Assembly (NCBI GenBank): GCA_013289835.1
Contig: JABCZG010000003.1
Coordinates: forward strand, 186,001-250,000
Origin: Acidobacteriota bacterium
Lineage (GTDB): Bacteria > Acidobacteriota > Terriglobia > Acidiferrales > UBA7541
DNA: 64,000 bases
Direction of reading: 5' to 3'
In this document: positions 15,883 to 24,129 of the stretch, piece by piece
Layout of the letters: each line of letters begins with the position of its first letter
How positions within the stretch are numbered: the stretch's first letter is position 1
Made by a program: the position numbers and the translations under genes
Notes under the pieces: model-generated
Database searches by the model: none
Told to the model about the DNA's origin: nothing
The model's input: only the letters and a program-made list of their open reading frames with translations

Positions 15883-15940
15883 ACCTCTCCACGATTTTTC
15901 CTATACTATGGAGAGAGACTGCACACAGGGGACGTACTCC

Positions 15941-17113
15941 ATGAACAAAGCAAACTCATCCAACCGCGCTCGCATTATTCTCGCCGCTTTGGTCCTCCTC
16001 TTCGGCGCCTATTGGGCCGGCGCGCGCTTTAGCCCGCGTCAACCCACCCGCGTGGAAGCCGTGCCTCTCGGCTCCGGAAGCCCAGCCTCCAGCGCAGTTG
16101 CCCAGCGCGACGCCGCTCTTACCGAAGACGAATCCATCAACGTACGAATCTACCGCCAAGTCTCGCCCGCCGTAGCCAACGTCCTCACCAAGGCCACCGA
16201 ATACGATTTCTTCATGGAAGCCGTGCCCGTCGAAGGCGCCGGCTCCGGCTTCGTCATTGATCCGCGCGGCTACATCCTGACCAACTACCACGTCGTCGAA
16301 GGCGCGCAATCCATTGAAGTGGTCCTGGGCGACCAATCCAAGTACCCCGCGAAGTTCGTCGGAGCCGACCAGCGCAACGACGTCGCGCTCGTCAAGATTG
16401 ACCCCAAAGGCAAGCATCTCGTCGCCCTTACTCTCGGCGATTCCGCTGCTCTCCAGGTCGGACAAAAAGTTCTCGCCATCGGCAATCCCTTCGGCTTCCA
16501 GTCCACGCTCACCACCGGCGTGGTCAGCGCGCTCGGCCGCACGGTACAAACCAGTCAGACCACGTTCATTGATGAAGCAATTCAGACCGATGCCGCCATC
16601 AACCGCGGCAATTCCGGCGGCCCGCTCATCAATACCCATGGCGAAGTCATTGGCATCAATTCCGCAATCTTCACGCCCAGCGGCACCACCGCCGGCATCG
16701 GCTTTGCCATTCCTATCAACACCGCAAAGAGCATCGCCAACGATCTCATCACCGATGGCAAAGTCCATCGCGCCATGCTTGGCGTCGAGACCATCCCAGT
16801 AAGTGGCTGGCTCGGAGAAGCGCTGGATTTGCCGGTCCAGGAAGGCTTGCTGGTGGAAGTCGTTACCAAGGGAGGCCCGGCCGCCGCCTCAGGTATTCGT
16901 GGCGGCGACCGCGTCGCTCAAGCGGGCATGCGCAAGATCCATATCGGCGGAGACGTAATCGTTGCGCTGGACGGCCAGAAAGTCGCCAGCTCCTTGGACG
17001 TCAACGTCGTCCTCAACCGCAAACGCCCTGGCGACACCGTGAAAGTCTCCCTCTATCGCGGCGGAAAAAAGATAGACATCCCCGTAAAGCTCGGCGAGAG
17101 CAACGGAAACTAA
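15941..17113 (+). CDS. HtrA/DegP-like serine protease with PDZ domain
   Basis: Membrane-anchored periplasmic trypsin-fold protease for envelope protein quality control. The 390-residue protein has one N-terminal hydrophobic anchor (residues 11-28). The catalytic triad is His117 (TNYHVVEG), Asp147 (RNDVALVKID) and Ser225 (GNSGGPL), and a single C-terminal PDZ domain spans about 275-385. One PDZ domain and a TM anchor make it DegS/HtrA-like rather than DegP. The start is ATG 15941. tatact at 15902-15907 resembles a -10 element about 30 bases upstream. Confidence 0.9.
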   Translation: MNKANSSNRARIILAALVLLFGAYWAGARFSPRQPTRVEAVPLGSGSPASSAVAQRDAALTEDESINVRIYRQVSPAVANVLTKATEYDFFMEAVPVEGAGSGFVIDPRGYILTNYHVVEGAQSIEVVLGDQSKYPAKFVGADQRNDVALVKIDPKGKHLVALTLGDSAALQVGQKVLAIGNPFGFQSTLTTGVVSALGRTVQTSQTTFIDEAIQTDAAINRGNSGGPLINTHGEVIGINSAIFTPSGTTAGIGFAIPINTAKSIANDLITDGKVHRAMLGVETIPVSGWLGEALDLPVQEGLLVEVVTKGGPAAASGIRGGDRVAQAGMRKIHIGGDVIVALDGQKVASSLDVNVVLNRKRPGDTVKVSLYRGGKKIDIPVKLGESNGN

Positions 17114-17194
17114 CACTCGCCCATCGTAGGGGCACGATATCGGAGACTCCGGGCAGCGGCCTTAACATCGAGCCCGGCTGTCGATCACCGTGGC

Positions 17195-17983
17195 TCACAG
17201 ATTGAACTCGGCGCGGTGCCTCGCCCGCGCTTCATCCGTTAGCGAATACCACCCCTCCGCAATATCGCGCACTCTTTCCAATTCCCCCTGCATCTCTGCG
17301 TGCTTCGCTTCCACCACTTCGGCAGTGGCATCCATCGGCACGTAAATCGGCGGCGCAAACAAAATCACCACCCGCGCAAACGGCTCCGGCAGCAAAAAAT
17401 GGTCCCACGTATTCGTAAACGTCTTCCCGCGATCCACTCCAATATGAAAAACGAGGATCGGGCATCCCGTTTTCCGCGCCAGCATCACCGGCCCCGGCTT
17501 GGCCACGTATCTTGGCCCGCGTGGCCCATCAATCGTAAACGCGCAATCCACTCCTTCTTCCAGCCGCCGCGCCATCACAGCCAGCCCCCGCAATCCTCCG
17601 CGCGAGGAGCTGCCCTGCGCCGTCCCAAATCCCAGCCACTCGATCACCTTGCGCGTCCATTGCCCATCAAACGCCGTGGTGTTCATCACCACCACGCCAT
17701 GATTCCGGTGCCACCACACAATCGGAACAATGACCCGGTGCCAAAATGCCCAGATGCATCGCTTGCCCGATGCATGCACCCGCTCCGCGTGCTCCCAGCC
17801 GTGCACCTCGTACCGCAGCGTCGGCCCCAGCGTTCGAATCACGCTGTACACCGCCGCGGCGATGAAGGGAATCTGGATCCGCCGCGTCCAGCGCAACTCT
17901 GGCAAGCGGGTGTCGTAATGCAGATTCACCGGATCCTGTTCCGGCGGTTTCGAGCTATCCACCGCTCTTTCGGGAGTCGTCAT
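17195..17983 (-). CDS. Lysophospholipid acyltransferase-like protein (DUF374 family)
   Basis: The protein carries the DUF374 hallmarks: WAFWHRVIVPIVWWHR (the HX4D-like block), GSSSRGGLRGL, FTIDGPRGPR and ARKTGCPILVFHIG. These are typical of membrane-associated acyltransferases acting on lipid A or lysophospholipids, although activity for DUF374 is not firmly established. The start is uncertain: ATG 17983 (MTTPERAV) gives 262 residues, while in-frame ATG 18001 or a start at 18094 would extend it, the latter running into the divergent gene at 18088. No good ribosome-binding site separates these choices. Confidence 0.78.
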   Translation of the reverse strand: MTTPERAVDSSKPPEQDPVNLHYDTRLPELRWTRRIQIPFIAAAVYSVIRTLGPTLRYEVHGWEHAERVHASGKRCIWAFWHRVIVPIVWWHRNHGVVVMNTTAFDGQWTRKVIEWLGFGTAQGSSSRGGLRGLAVMARRLEEGVDCAFTIDGPRGPRYVAKPGPVMLARKTGCPILVFHIGVDRGKTFTNTWDHFLLPEPFARVVILFAPPIYVPMDATAEVVEAKHAEMQGELERVRDIAEGWYSLTDEARARHRAEFNL

Positions 17984-18087
17984 TAGAAAGCGCGCCAGCA
18001 TAACAGCCGGCCCCACGTGCGGCTGCGGGCCAGCACCCGTATAGTATAGGGGAGAGCCTCTATCTGAGTGACCGGGAGTGCCACTGA

Positions 18088-19137
18088 GTGGCAACCTTCT
18101 CCAAATCGCTTCCTTTCCATCGCCTTGCCGTCTCGTCGGCTTTGGCTGCGGTACTTTTTTGCGTCGCGCTCTTCCTCAGCACCACTGCGTATTCCGATGA
18201 GCCTTCCGCAGACTCCGTCGGCGTCATCGACGGCGAGGCCATCACCGTCAGCGGTCCCATGAACGTCGAAGTCATTCACGGCCAGACGAAGACCGTTCTG
18301 CGCAGCGGCAGCGACATCCGGGTCAAATCCGGCAACGCCCGCATTGAACTCGTCGAAGGCGGCCAGATTTCCATCTGCGGCCCCGCGCATCTGTCCGTCC
18401 TCAAATCCGGCGGTTGGCTCACTGTCGCGCTCGATACCGGCACCATCCATATACACGTCGAAAGCGATCTCGGCTTGACCATCTACACGCCGCAAATCCA
18501 GGCGCAGACCATCTCCATCGGTGGCGGTGCCCGCGACGTTCTTGCCGGATTTGATTCAGCCGGCGCGATGTGCATTCGCGCGATTCGCGGTGCCGTCCGC
18601 CTCGAACACCAGCTCACGGGGAAAAGCGTCCTCGTCCCGCAGACGGCCGACGTTTTGGTGACCGATGGCCAGCTCGAATCAATGGCCTCCAGCGCCGGCC
18701 GCTGCTCCTGTGAGCTGCAAGTCGCGAAAGAAACTCCGCCTCCCCCTGAAATCAGCCGCCTCGCCACGACCGACGAAATTCGCGCGGAAACCTCCGTCCC
18801 AAAGCCCAAGCCCAACGTGCCCCCCGCGCCCTCCGAAACGTCCGGCGTACTGGAAGAACCCATCTACACAGTCCTGATGCCCCCCCTGGTCTACAACGCC
18901 AACTCCAAGGTCCAGCCGGACTACGACCCCAAAATGATCATCCTCATTCGCCGCGTCCGCGTTCGTTCCAGCCTCACCTTTCAAGGCCGCGTTGAAGGGA
19001 CTTCGGTAGCTGCTGACCAACCTCCATCCCCACCCGCGCCGACGGTAAATCCCGCCAAGCCCACCGCACCTGCCAGCGGTTCCTTCTCCGATCGCGTCCG
19101 CAAATTTGTTCGCAAGCTCTGGTCAAGCGGCTCCTAG
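18088..19137 (+). CDS. Exported FecR-like domain protein with proline-rich tail
   Basis: A 349-residue protein with an N-terminal hydrophobic signal (residues 13-35, ALAAVLFCVALFLSTTAYS). A FecR-like beta domain follows at about 45-200 with the pattern VLRSGSDIRVKSGNARIELVEGG and ISICGPAHLSVL (two adjoining parts separated by Q). Beyond residue 210 it is Pro-rich, with VPKPKPNVPPAPSE and a basic C-terminus. FecR domains occur in iron-signalling sensors and many exported Acidobacteriota proteins. No cognate sigma factor is adjacent, so the role is unknown. The start is GTG 18088 with GGGAG upstream. Confidence 0.72.
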   Translation: MATFSKSLPFHRLAVSSALAAVLFCVALFLSTTAYSDEPSADSVGVIDGEAITVSGPMNVEVIHGQTKTVLRSGSDIRVKSGNARIELVEGGQISICGPAHLSVLKSGGWLTVALDTGTIHIHVESDLGLTIYTPQIQAQTISIGGGARDVLAGFDSAGAMCIRAIRGAVRLEHQLTGKSVLVPQTADVLVTDGQLESMASSAGRCSCELQVAKETPPPPEISRLATTDEIRAETSVPKPKPNVPPAPSETSGVLEEPIYTVLMPPLVYNANSKVQPDYDPKMIILIRRVRVRSSLTFQGRVEGTSVAADQPPSPPAPTVNPAKPTAPASGSFSDRVRKFVRKLWSSGS

Positions 19138-19335
19138 TCTGTCGCCTCGCTGACTGAGACGATCTTTCGCGCGCGAATCTGTTTTCGGCAACCTGACCCT
19201 TTGGCCACTTACCCTCCCGTAATCTTTCTCTGCCTCACCATTCGTGATACTTTTTTTACGAAATGAAACATTCTGCGCGGAGGTATCCCCAGCAACCTTC
19301 GCCACAGGTAAGAATCAGTTGGTGAGGGCCAAGTG

Positions 19336-22300
19336 ATGCGAGCTCACACGAATCGCGTCGTCTCTCCATTTGTCTATGCGTCATTCTTTGCCCTCTACTT
19401 TGTTTTTTTCTTCACCGGCTGCAATTCCGGGTCCACCACTCCCCCGCCGGATGCCACGCCTCCCACCGCTCCGGGAAACCTCGTTGCCACTGTAGTCTCG
19501 CCCGCACAGGTCAATCTCTCCTGGACCGCCTCGACCGACAACGTCGGCGTCACCGCCTACAAAGTCGAACGCTGCTCCGGCGCAGCCTGCGCGAACTTCA
19601 CCCAAATCGCCACTCCCACCGCAACAACCTACAACGACACCGGCCTAACCGGTTCCACCTCCTATTCCTATCGCGTGCGCGCCACCGACGCTGCTGGGAA
19701 TCTGAGCACGTATTCAGCTCCCACGACAACGGCTACTCCTGCTCCTACACTAACTGCTCCTTCAAATCTCTCGGCGACGGCGGCGTCCACCACGCAGATT
19801 AATTTGACCTGGTCGGGCTCTACGGAAACCGGCGGCACCCTCAGCGGCTATCTTGTCGAGCGCTGCTCGGGCGCAGGCTGCTCGAACTTCGCCCAAATCG
19901 CGACCCCAGCCGGCACCACCTACAACGATACCGGCTTGGCTGCTTCTACTTCGTACTCCTACCGCGTGCGCGCCACCGATGCTTCCAACAATACGAGTCC
20001 TTATTCCAGCACCACTAGTTCCACCACACCGCACAGTTCTCCCTCTGCCCCCGCGAACCTCGCCGCTACTGCGGCCGGTCCTGTGCAAATCAATCTTTCC
20101 TGGACCGCGTCAGCGGAATCCGGCGGAACAATCTCGCAATATTTGATTGAGCGCTGCCAGGGCGCCGGCTGTACCGGTTTTGCGCAGGTGGGAACTTCCG
20201 CCACGGTTTCTTTCATCGATACAGGTTTGACCGCCTCGACCAGCTACTCTTACCGTGTGCGCGCGAGCGACACCCTGAACACTCTCGGGCCGTATTCTGC
20301 TACCACCATGGCCGCAACCGCGGCCCCGACGCTCACTGCTCCTACTGGTCTAACTGCCACGGCTGCCAGCCCCGTGCAAATCAATCTCTCCTGGACCGCC
20401 TCGACCGAAACCGGTGGCACCATCAGCAAATACTTGGTTGAACGTTGCACCGGTGCGGGCTGCAGCAATTTTTCGCAAGTGGGCACTTCGACGACGACTT
20501 CCTTCAACGACACTTCGTTGCTAGGCTCGACGAGTTATAGCTATCGCGTTCGGGCAACTGACGCGGCTAACAATGTAAGCGCCTATTCGCCCACCGCCAC
20601 CGCAACAACGTCAGCCCCAATTTTGACCGCGCCTTCCAATCTCTCTGCGACAGCGGTCTCCATTTCACAGATTAATTTGACCTGGTCGGCCTCCACAGAA
20701 ACAGGCGGCACCATCAGCGGCTATCTCCTCGAGCGCTGTTCCGGCGCTGGCTGCTCCAACTTCGCGCAAATCACCACGCTCGCCACCACCTCGTACAACG
20801 ACACCAGCTTGGCCGCTTCCACTTCCTATTCCTATCGCGTGCGCGCCACCGACGCTTCAAACGACCTGAGTCCCTATTCCAACACGGCCAGCTCAACGAC
20901 CTCCCACAACTCTCCCTCCGCCCCCACCAACCTCACGGCTACTGCGGCGGGTCCCGTGCAAATCAATCTTTCTTGGACGGCGTCGACAGAGCCGGGTGGG
21001 ACGATCAGCCAATATCTGATCGAACGCTGCCAGGGAGTGGGCTGCGCCAATTTCGCCCAGGTGGGAACATCTACAACGACCACGTTCAACAATGGAGGAC
21101 TGACAGCTTCAACTAGCTACACGTACCGTGTCCGCGCGAGCGATACTTTGAACAATCTCGGGCCGTACTCCTCCACTGCAACGGCAGCTACTACAGTTCC
21201 GACGCTCACAGCTCCCACTGGGCTAACTGCCACGACGGCCAGCCCCGTGCAAATCAATCTCTCCTGGACCGCCTCGACCGAAACCGGTGGCACCATCAGC
21301 AAATACTTGGTTGAACGTTGCACCGGTGCGGGCTGCAGCAATTTTTCGCAAGTGGGCACTTCGACGACGACTTCCTTCAACGACACTTCGTTGCTAGGCT
21401 CGACGAGTTATAGCTATCGCGTTCGGGCAACTGACGCGGCTAACAATGTAAGCGCCTATTCGCCCACCGCCACCGCAACAACGTCAGCCCCAATTTTGAC
21501 CGCGCCTTCCAATCTCTCCGCCACGGCTGTCGCCAGCTCGCAAATCAACCTCACCTGGACCGCCTCCACGGAAACGGGTGGCACGCTCAGCGGCTATCTC
21601 CTCGAGCGCTGTTCCGGCGCTGGCTGCTCCAACTTCGCGCAAATCGCCACGCCCGCCACCACCACGTACAACGATACCGGCCTAACCGCTTCCACCTCGT
21701 ATTCTTACCGTGTCCGCGCCACGGACACCTCGGGCGATCTCAGCCCATATTCCTCAACCGCGACGGCCTCCACCCCCTCTTCCAGCGTCGCCGTTTCCAT
21801 CTCTCCAGTACGCGCCGCAGTCACCACCACGCAACCCCAAACTTTCTCCGCCACCGTCACCGGCAGCGCCAACACCAGCGTCACGTGGTCCGTGGACACC
21901 ATTCTCAACGGAAACACTACCATCGGCACCGTTTCGGCCAGCGGGACCTACACCCCTCCCTCGACGGCCGGCACCCATACGATCTCCGCGACCAGCGTGG
22001 CCGATATCACCAAAAGCGCCTCCGCCTCCATCGCCGTCACCGACCTCACCGGCGTCACTACCTATCATAACGATCTTTCCCGCGACGGCGCCAACACGCA
22101 CGAATTCGCTCTGACCACTTCTATCGTTAAGACCGCCACTTTCGGCAAGCTCTTCTCCTGCACCGTCGACGGCGCCATCTACGCCCAGCCCCTATGGATC
22201 TCCAATCTCACCATCGCCGGCGCCCGGCACAACGTCATCATCGTCGCCACGCAGCACAACAGCGTCTACGCCTTCGACGCCGACACCAGTCCATGCCTCA

Positions 22301-23664
22301 CTCTCTGGCAGGCTAAGCTGACGGACAATACCCACGGCGGCACCGCAGGCGAAACTACGGTGCCCTCCGGCCCCACTGGCAGTCTCGTGGGCGCAGGCTA
22401 CGGCGACATCACGCCTGAAGTCGGCGTCACGGGAACTCCGGTCATCGATCCCACCACGAACACTCTCTACGTCGTCAGCAAATCCGTTATCACCTCAGGC
22501 CCTACGTTCTTCCAGCGCCTGCATGCACTCGATCTAACTGCGGGGACCGAGAAATTTGGCGGCCCTGTCTCCGTTACCAGCGCGATCACCTTCCCCGGAA
22601 ACTTTTCGGGCGGCGCCACGGTCGCCTTCGATCCGCGAAACGAAAATCAGCGCCCCGGCCTCGCGTTGGTCAACGGCGTCGTCTACATCGCTTGGTCCGC
22701 TCACGAAGACGCGGACCCATATCACGGCTGGGTGATCGGCTTTAACGCCAGCACCTTGGCGCTGGTCCCCAACGCCGTTTTCAACAGCACGCCAAACGTC
22801 GTGAATGGCGCCGGCTACGCTCGCGGCGGAATTTGGATGGGTGGCGGCGCGCCGGCAGCGGACAGCAGCTTCAATTTATATTTTCTGACCGGCAACGGAG
22901 CTTTCGACGCGGCTTCCGGCGGATCCAACTACGGCGACAGCACCGTGAAACTCAGCACCACCGCGGGCCTTTCTGTCTCCGATTGGTTTACTCCTGCGGA
23001 TCAAAGCAACCTGGATGGCAACGACACCGACCACGGTTCCGGCGGTGCCGCCATTCTCATCAATCTGCCCGCGGGCAACTTCGTCATTGGCGGAGGAAAA
23101 GAGGGCAATCTGTTTCTGCTGAATTGCAGCGCGATGGGTCACTACGGTGCGAAAGCCAGCCCCGTCAATTCAAACGCGGCGCAAATCGTTAACGTCGGCG
23201 GCGGCATATTTGCAACGTCCGCGTTCTGGAATAATTCTCTCTATATCACTCCCTCTGGTGGCAACTTGCAGGCCTTTCCTTTGAACACCACAACCGGCTT
23301 GTTCACTGTCGGTTCGGCCACCTCCACAACCACCTCGTTCGGTTTCCCTGGCGCAACCCCTTCCATTTCTTCCTCCGGAACGACCAACGGCATCGTCTGG
23401 GCCACCGACTCCAGCCAGTACTGCACGAATCAATCGCCGGGATGTGGCCCCGCCGTACTCCACGCCTACGACGCCACGAATCTCAATACCGAACTCTGGA
23501 ACAGCTCCATGGTTGCCGCCGACGTCGCCGGCTTCGCCGTGAAGTTCACCGTTCCCTCCGTCGCCAACGGCAAGGTCTACATCGGCACCCGCGGGAATGA
23601 CAACGGTGCTGGCACCTCCACGGTCCGGGGCGAACTCGACGTCTACGGCTTGAAGCCTAACTAG
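19336..23664 (+). CDS. Surface lipoprotein with eight fibronectin type III repeats and a propeller-like C-terminus
   Basis: A 1442-residue secreted protein. The N-terminus has a hydrophobic signal ending FFFTGC, a plausible lipobox, so it may be lipid-anchored. Residues about 45-815 hold eight Fn3 modules of about 97 residues, each with INLSWTAST, YLxERC, two cysteines (ERCxGxGC) and STSYSYRVRATD. An Ig-like/Big module follows (about 816-905), then a region of roughly 530 residues with repeated beta-strand patterns (ATQHNSVYAFDAD, FVIGGGKEGNLFLLN, VYIGTRGN) resembling PQQ-type propellers. An adhesin or polymer-binding role is possible; the function is unknown. GTG 19333 immediately precedes the ATG. 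Confidence 0.82.
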   Translation: MRAHTNRVVSPFVYASFFALYFVFFFTGCNSGSTTPPPDATPPTAPGNLVATVVSPAQVNLSWTASTDNVGVTAYKVERCSGAACANFTQIATPTATTYNDTGLTGSTSYSYRVRATDAAGNLSTYSAPTTTATPAPTLTAPSNLSATAASTTQINLTWSGSTETGGTLSGYLVERCSGAGCSNFAQIATPAGTTYNDTGLAASTSYSYRVRATDASNNTSPYSSTTSSTTPHSSPSAPANLAATAAGPVQINLSWTASAESGGTISQYLIERCQGAGCTGFAQVGTSATVSFIDTGLTASTSYSYRVRASDTLNTLGPYSATTMAATAAPTLTAPTGLTATAASPVQINLSWTASTETGGTISKYLVERCTGAGCSNFSQVGTSTTTSFNDTSLLGSTSYSYRVRATDAANNVSAYSPTATATTSAPILTAPSNLSATAVSISQINLTWSASTETGGTISGYLLERCSGAGCSNFAQITTLATTSYNDTSLAASTSYSYRVRATDASNDLSPYSNTASSTTSHNSPSAPTNLTATAAGPVQINLSWTASTEPGGTISQYLIERCQGVGCANFAQVGTSTTTTFNNGGLTASTSYTYRVRASDTLNNLGPYSSTATAATTVPTLTAPTGLTATTASPVQINLSWTASTETGGTISKYLVERCTGAGCSNFSQVGTSTTTSFNDTSLLGSTSYSYRVRATDAANNVSAYSPTATATTSAPILTAPSNLSATAVASSQINLTWTASTETGGTLSGYLLERCSGAGCSNFAQIATPATTTYNDTGLTASTSYSYRVRATDTSGDLSPYSSTATASTPSSSVAVSISPVRAAVTTTQPQTFSATVTGSANTSVTWSVDTILNGNTTIGTVSASGTYTPPSTAGTHTISATSVADITKSASASIAVTDLTGVTTYHNDLSRDGANTHEFALTTSIVKTATFGKLFSCTVDGAIYAQPLWISNLTIAGARHNVIIVATQHNSVYAFDADTSPCLTLWQAKLTDNTHGGTAGETTVPSGPTGSLVGAGYGDITPEVGVTGTPVIDPTTNTLYVVSKSVITSGPTFFQRLHALDLTAGTEKFGGPVSVTSAITFPGNFSGGATVAFDPRNENQRPGLALVNGVVYIAWSAHEDADPYHGWVIGFNASTLALVPNAVFNSTPNVVNGAGYARGGIWMGGGAPAADSSFNLYFLTGNGAFDAASGGSNYGDSTVKLSTTAGLSVSDWFTPADQSNLDGNDTDHGSGGAAILINLPAGNFVIGGGKEGNLFLLNCSAMGHYGAKASPVNSNAAQIVNVGGGIFATSAFWNNSLYITPSGGNLQAFPLNTTTGLFTVGSATSTTTSFGFPGATPSISSSGTTNGIVWATDSSQYCTNQSPGCGPAVLHAYDATNLNTELWNSSMVAADVAGFAVKFTVPSVANGKVYIGTRGNDNGAGTSTVRGELDVYGLKPN
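20365..20645 (+). repeat. 281-bp exact repeat, copy 1 (Fn3 module 4)
   Basis: This stretch is identical base for base to 21238-21518, 873 bp downstream. 873 bp equals exactly three Fn3 modules of 291 bp, so modules 2-3-4 and 5-6-7 form a higher-order tandem duplication. In modules 4 and 7 the duplication is recent or kept identical by gene conversion. Confidence 0.97.
21238..21518 (+). repeat. 281-bp exact repeat, copy 2 (Fn3 module 7)
   Basis: Second copy of the identical 281-bp segment at 20365-20645. The first base difference after the repeat is at 21519 versus 20646. It encodes the end of one module boundary and most of Fn3 module 7, in frame. Confidence 0.97.
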
Positions 23665-23736
23665 CCCTCCCAACTTTTCCTGGACACATGATTCCCTTTG
23701 AAGTATAGTACCCTTAGGTATCAATTCGTATGGACT

Positions 23737-23765
23737 GCGGCAGCCTGGCTGCCGCTCTTTCGTTT
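23737..23765 (+). terminator. Terminator-like hairpin after the Fn3 protein gene
   Basis: gcggcag and ctgccgc pair over 7 bp around cctgg, followed by tctttcgttt. This is a reasonable intrinsic terminator about 70 bases after the stop codon at 23664. Confidence 0.55.
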
Positions 23766-23850
23766 GTAGCCTCAAGCAACCTGTAAGCGAATCCGGCGAC
23801 AGCCTTTTTGTCCCAAAAGCAAGTTCTACCCACCAAATTATGTAAACCTC

Positions 23851-23946
23851 TAAGCCATTTAGAAGCAACACTTACAAGAAATCTCGCAAGTGTTGCTTCT
23901 AAAGGACTTACAGGAATCTCAACACCTTTAGAATCAACACTTACAA
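23851..23946. repeat. 23-bp palindromic arms with a third partial copy
   Basis: Bases 23851-23873 and 23888-23910 are inverted copies with two mismatches in 23. The inner 14 bp (tagaagcaacactt / aagtgttgcttcta) pair perfectly around a 14-base loop. A third, direct partial copy (cctttagaatcaacacttac) follows at 23925-23944. The layout resembles a small palindromic repeat element or remnant, or a bidirectional transcription barrier between convergent genes. Confidence 0.7.
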
Positions 23947-24129
23947 AAAACCGGGGGGTGGGGCACCTCTCGTTTCACAATGTCGCCAGGAGGGGAATGT
24001 ACGGCGGGTCTGAACTTGTCCTGCCCGCTCTGAGCAGAGCCGGAGGGAGCGCAGCCGAAGGAGAGCGATGCTCCGCTCTTCCGGCGAACTACCAATAACG
24101 AAAAACTAAGAACTTTGAACTGTCGCGCG

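Larger units (their letters stand above)
23665..24129. other. 465-bp intergenic region between convergent genes
   Basis: Separates the Fn3 surface protein (rightward) from the ETF-quinone oxidoreductase (leftward). It holds a terminator-like hairpin (23737-23765) and a long imperfect palindrome plus a third partial copy (23851-23946). The segment around 23690-23950 is richer in A/T than its surroundings. No gene was recognised. Confidence 0.6.

Noticed and set aside
15599..15940. Extended N-terminus for the HtrA-like protease
   Set aside because: The frame is open back to 15599 but that part overlaps coaE out of frame and is Pro/Ser-rich shadow; the signal anchor begins after ATG 15941.
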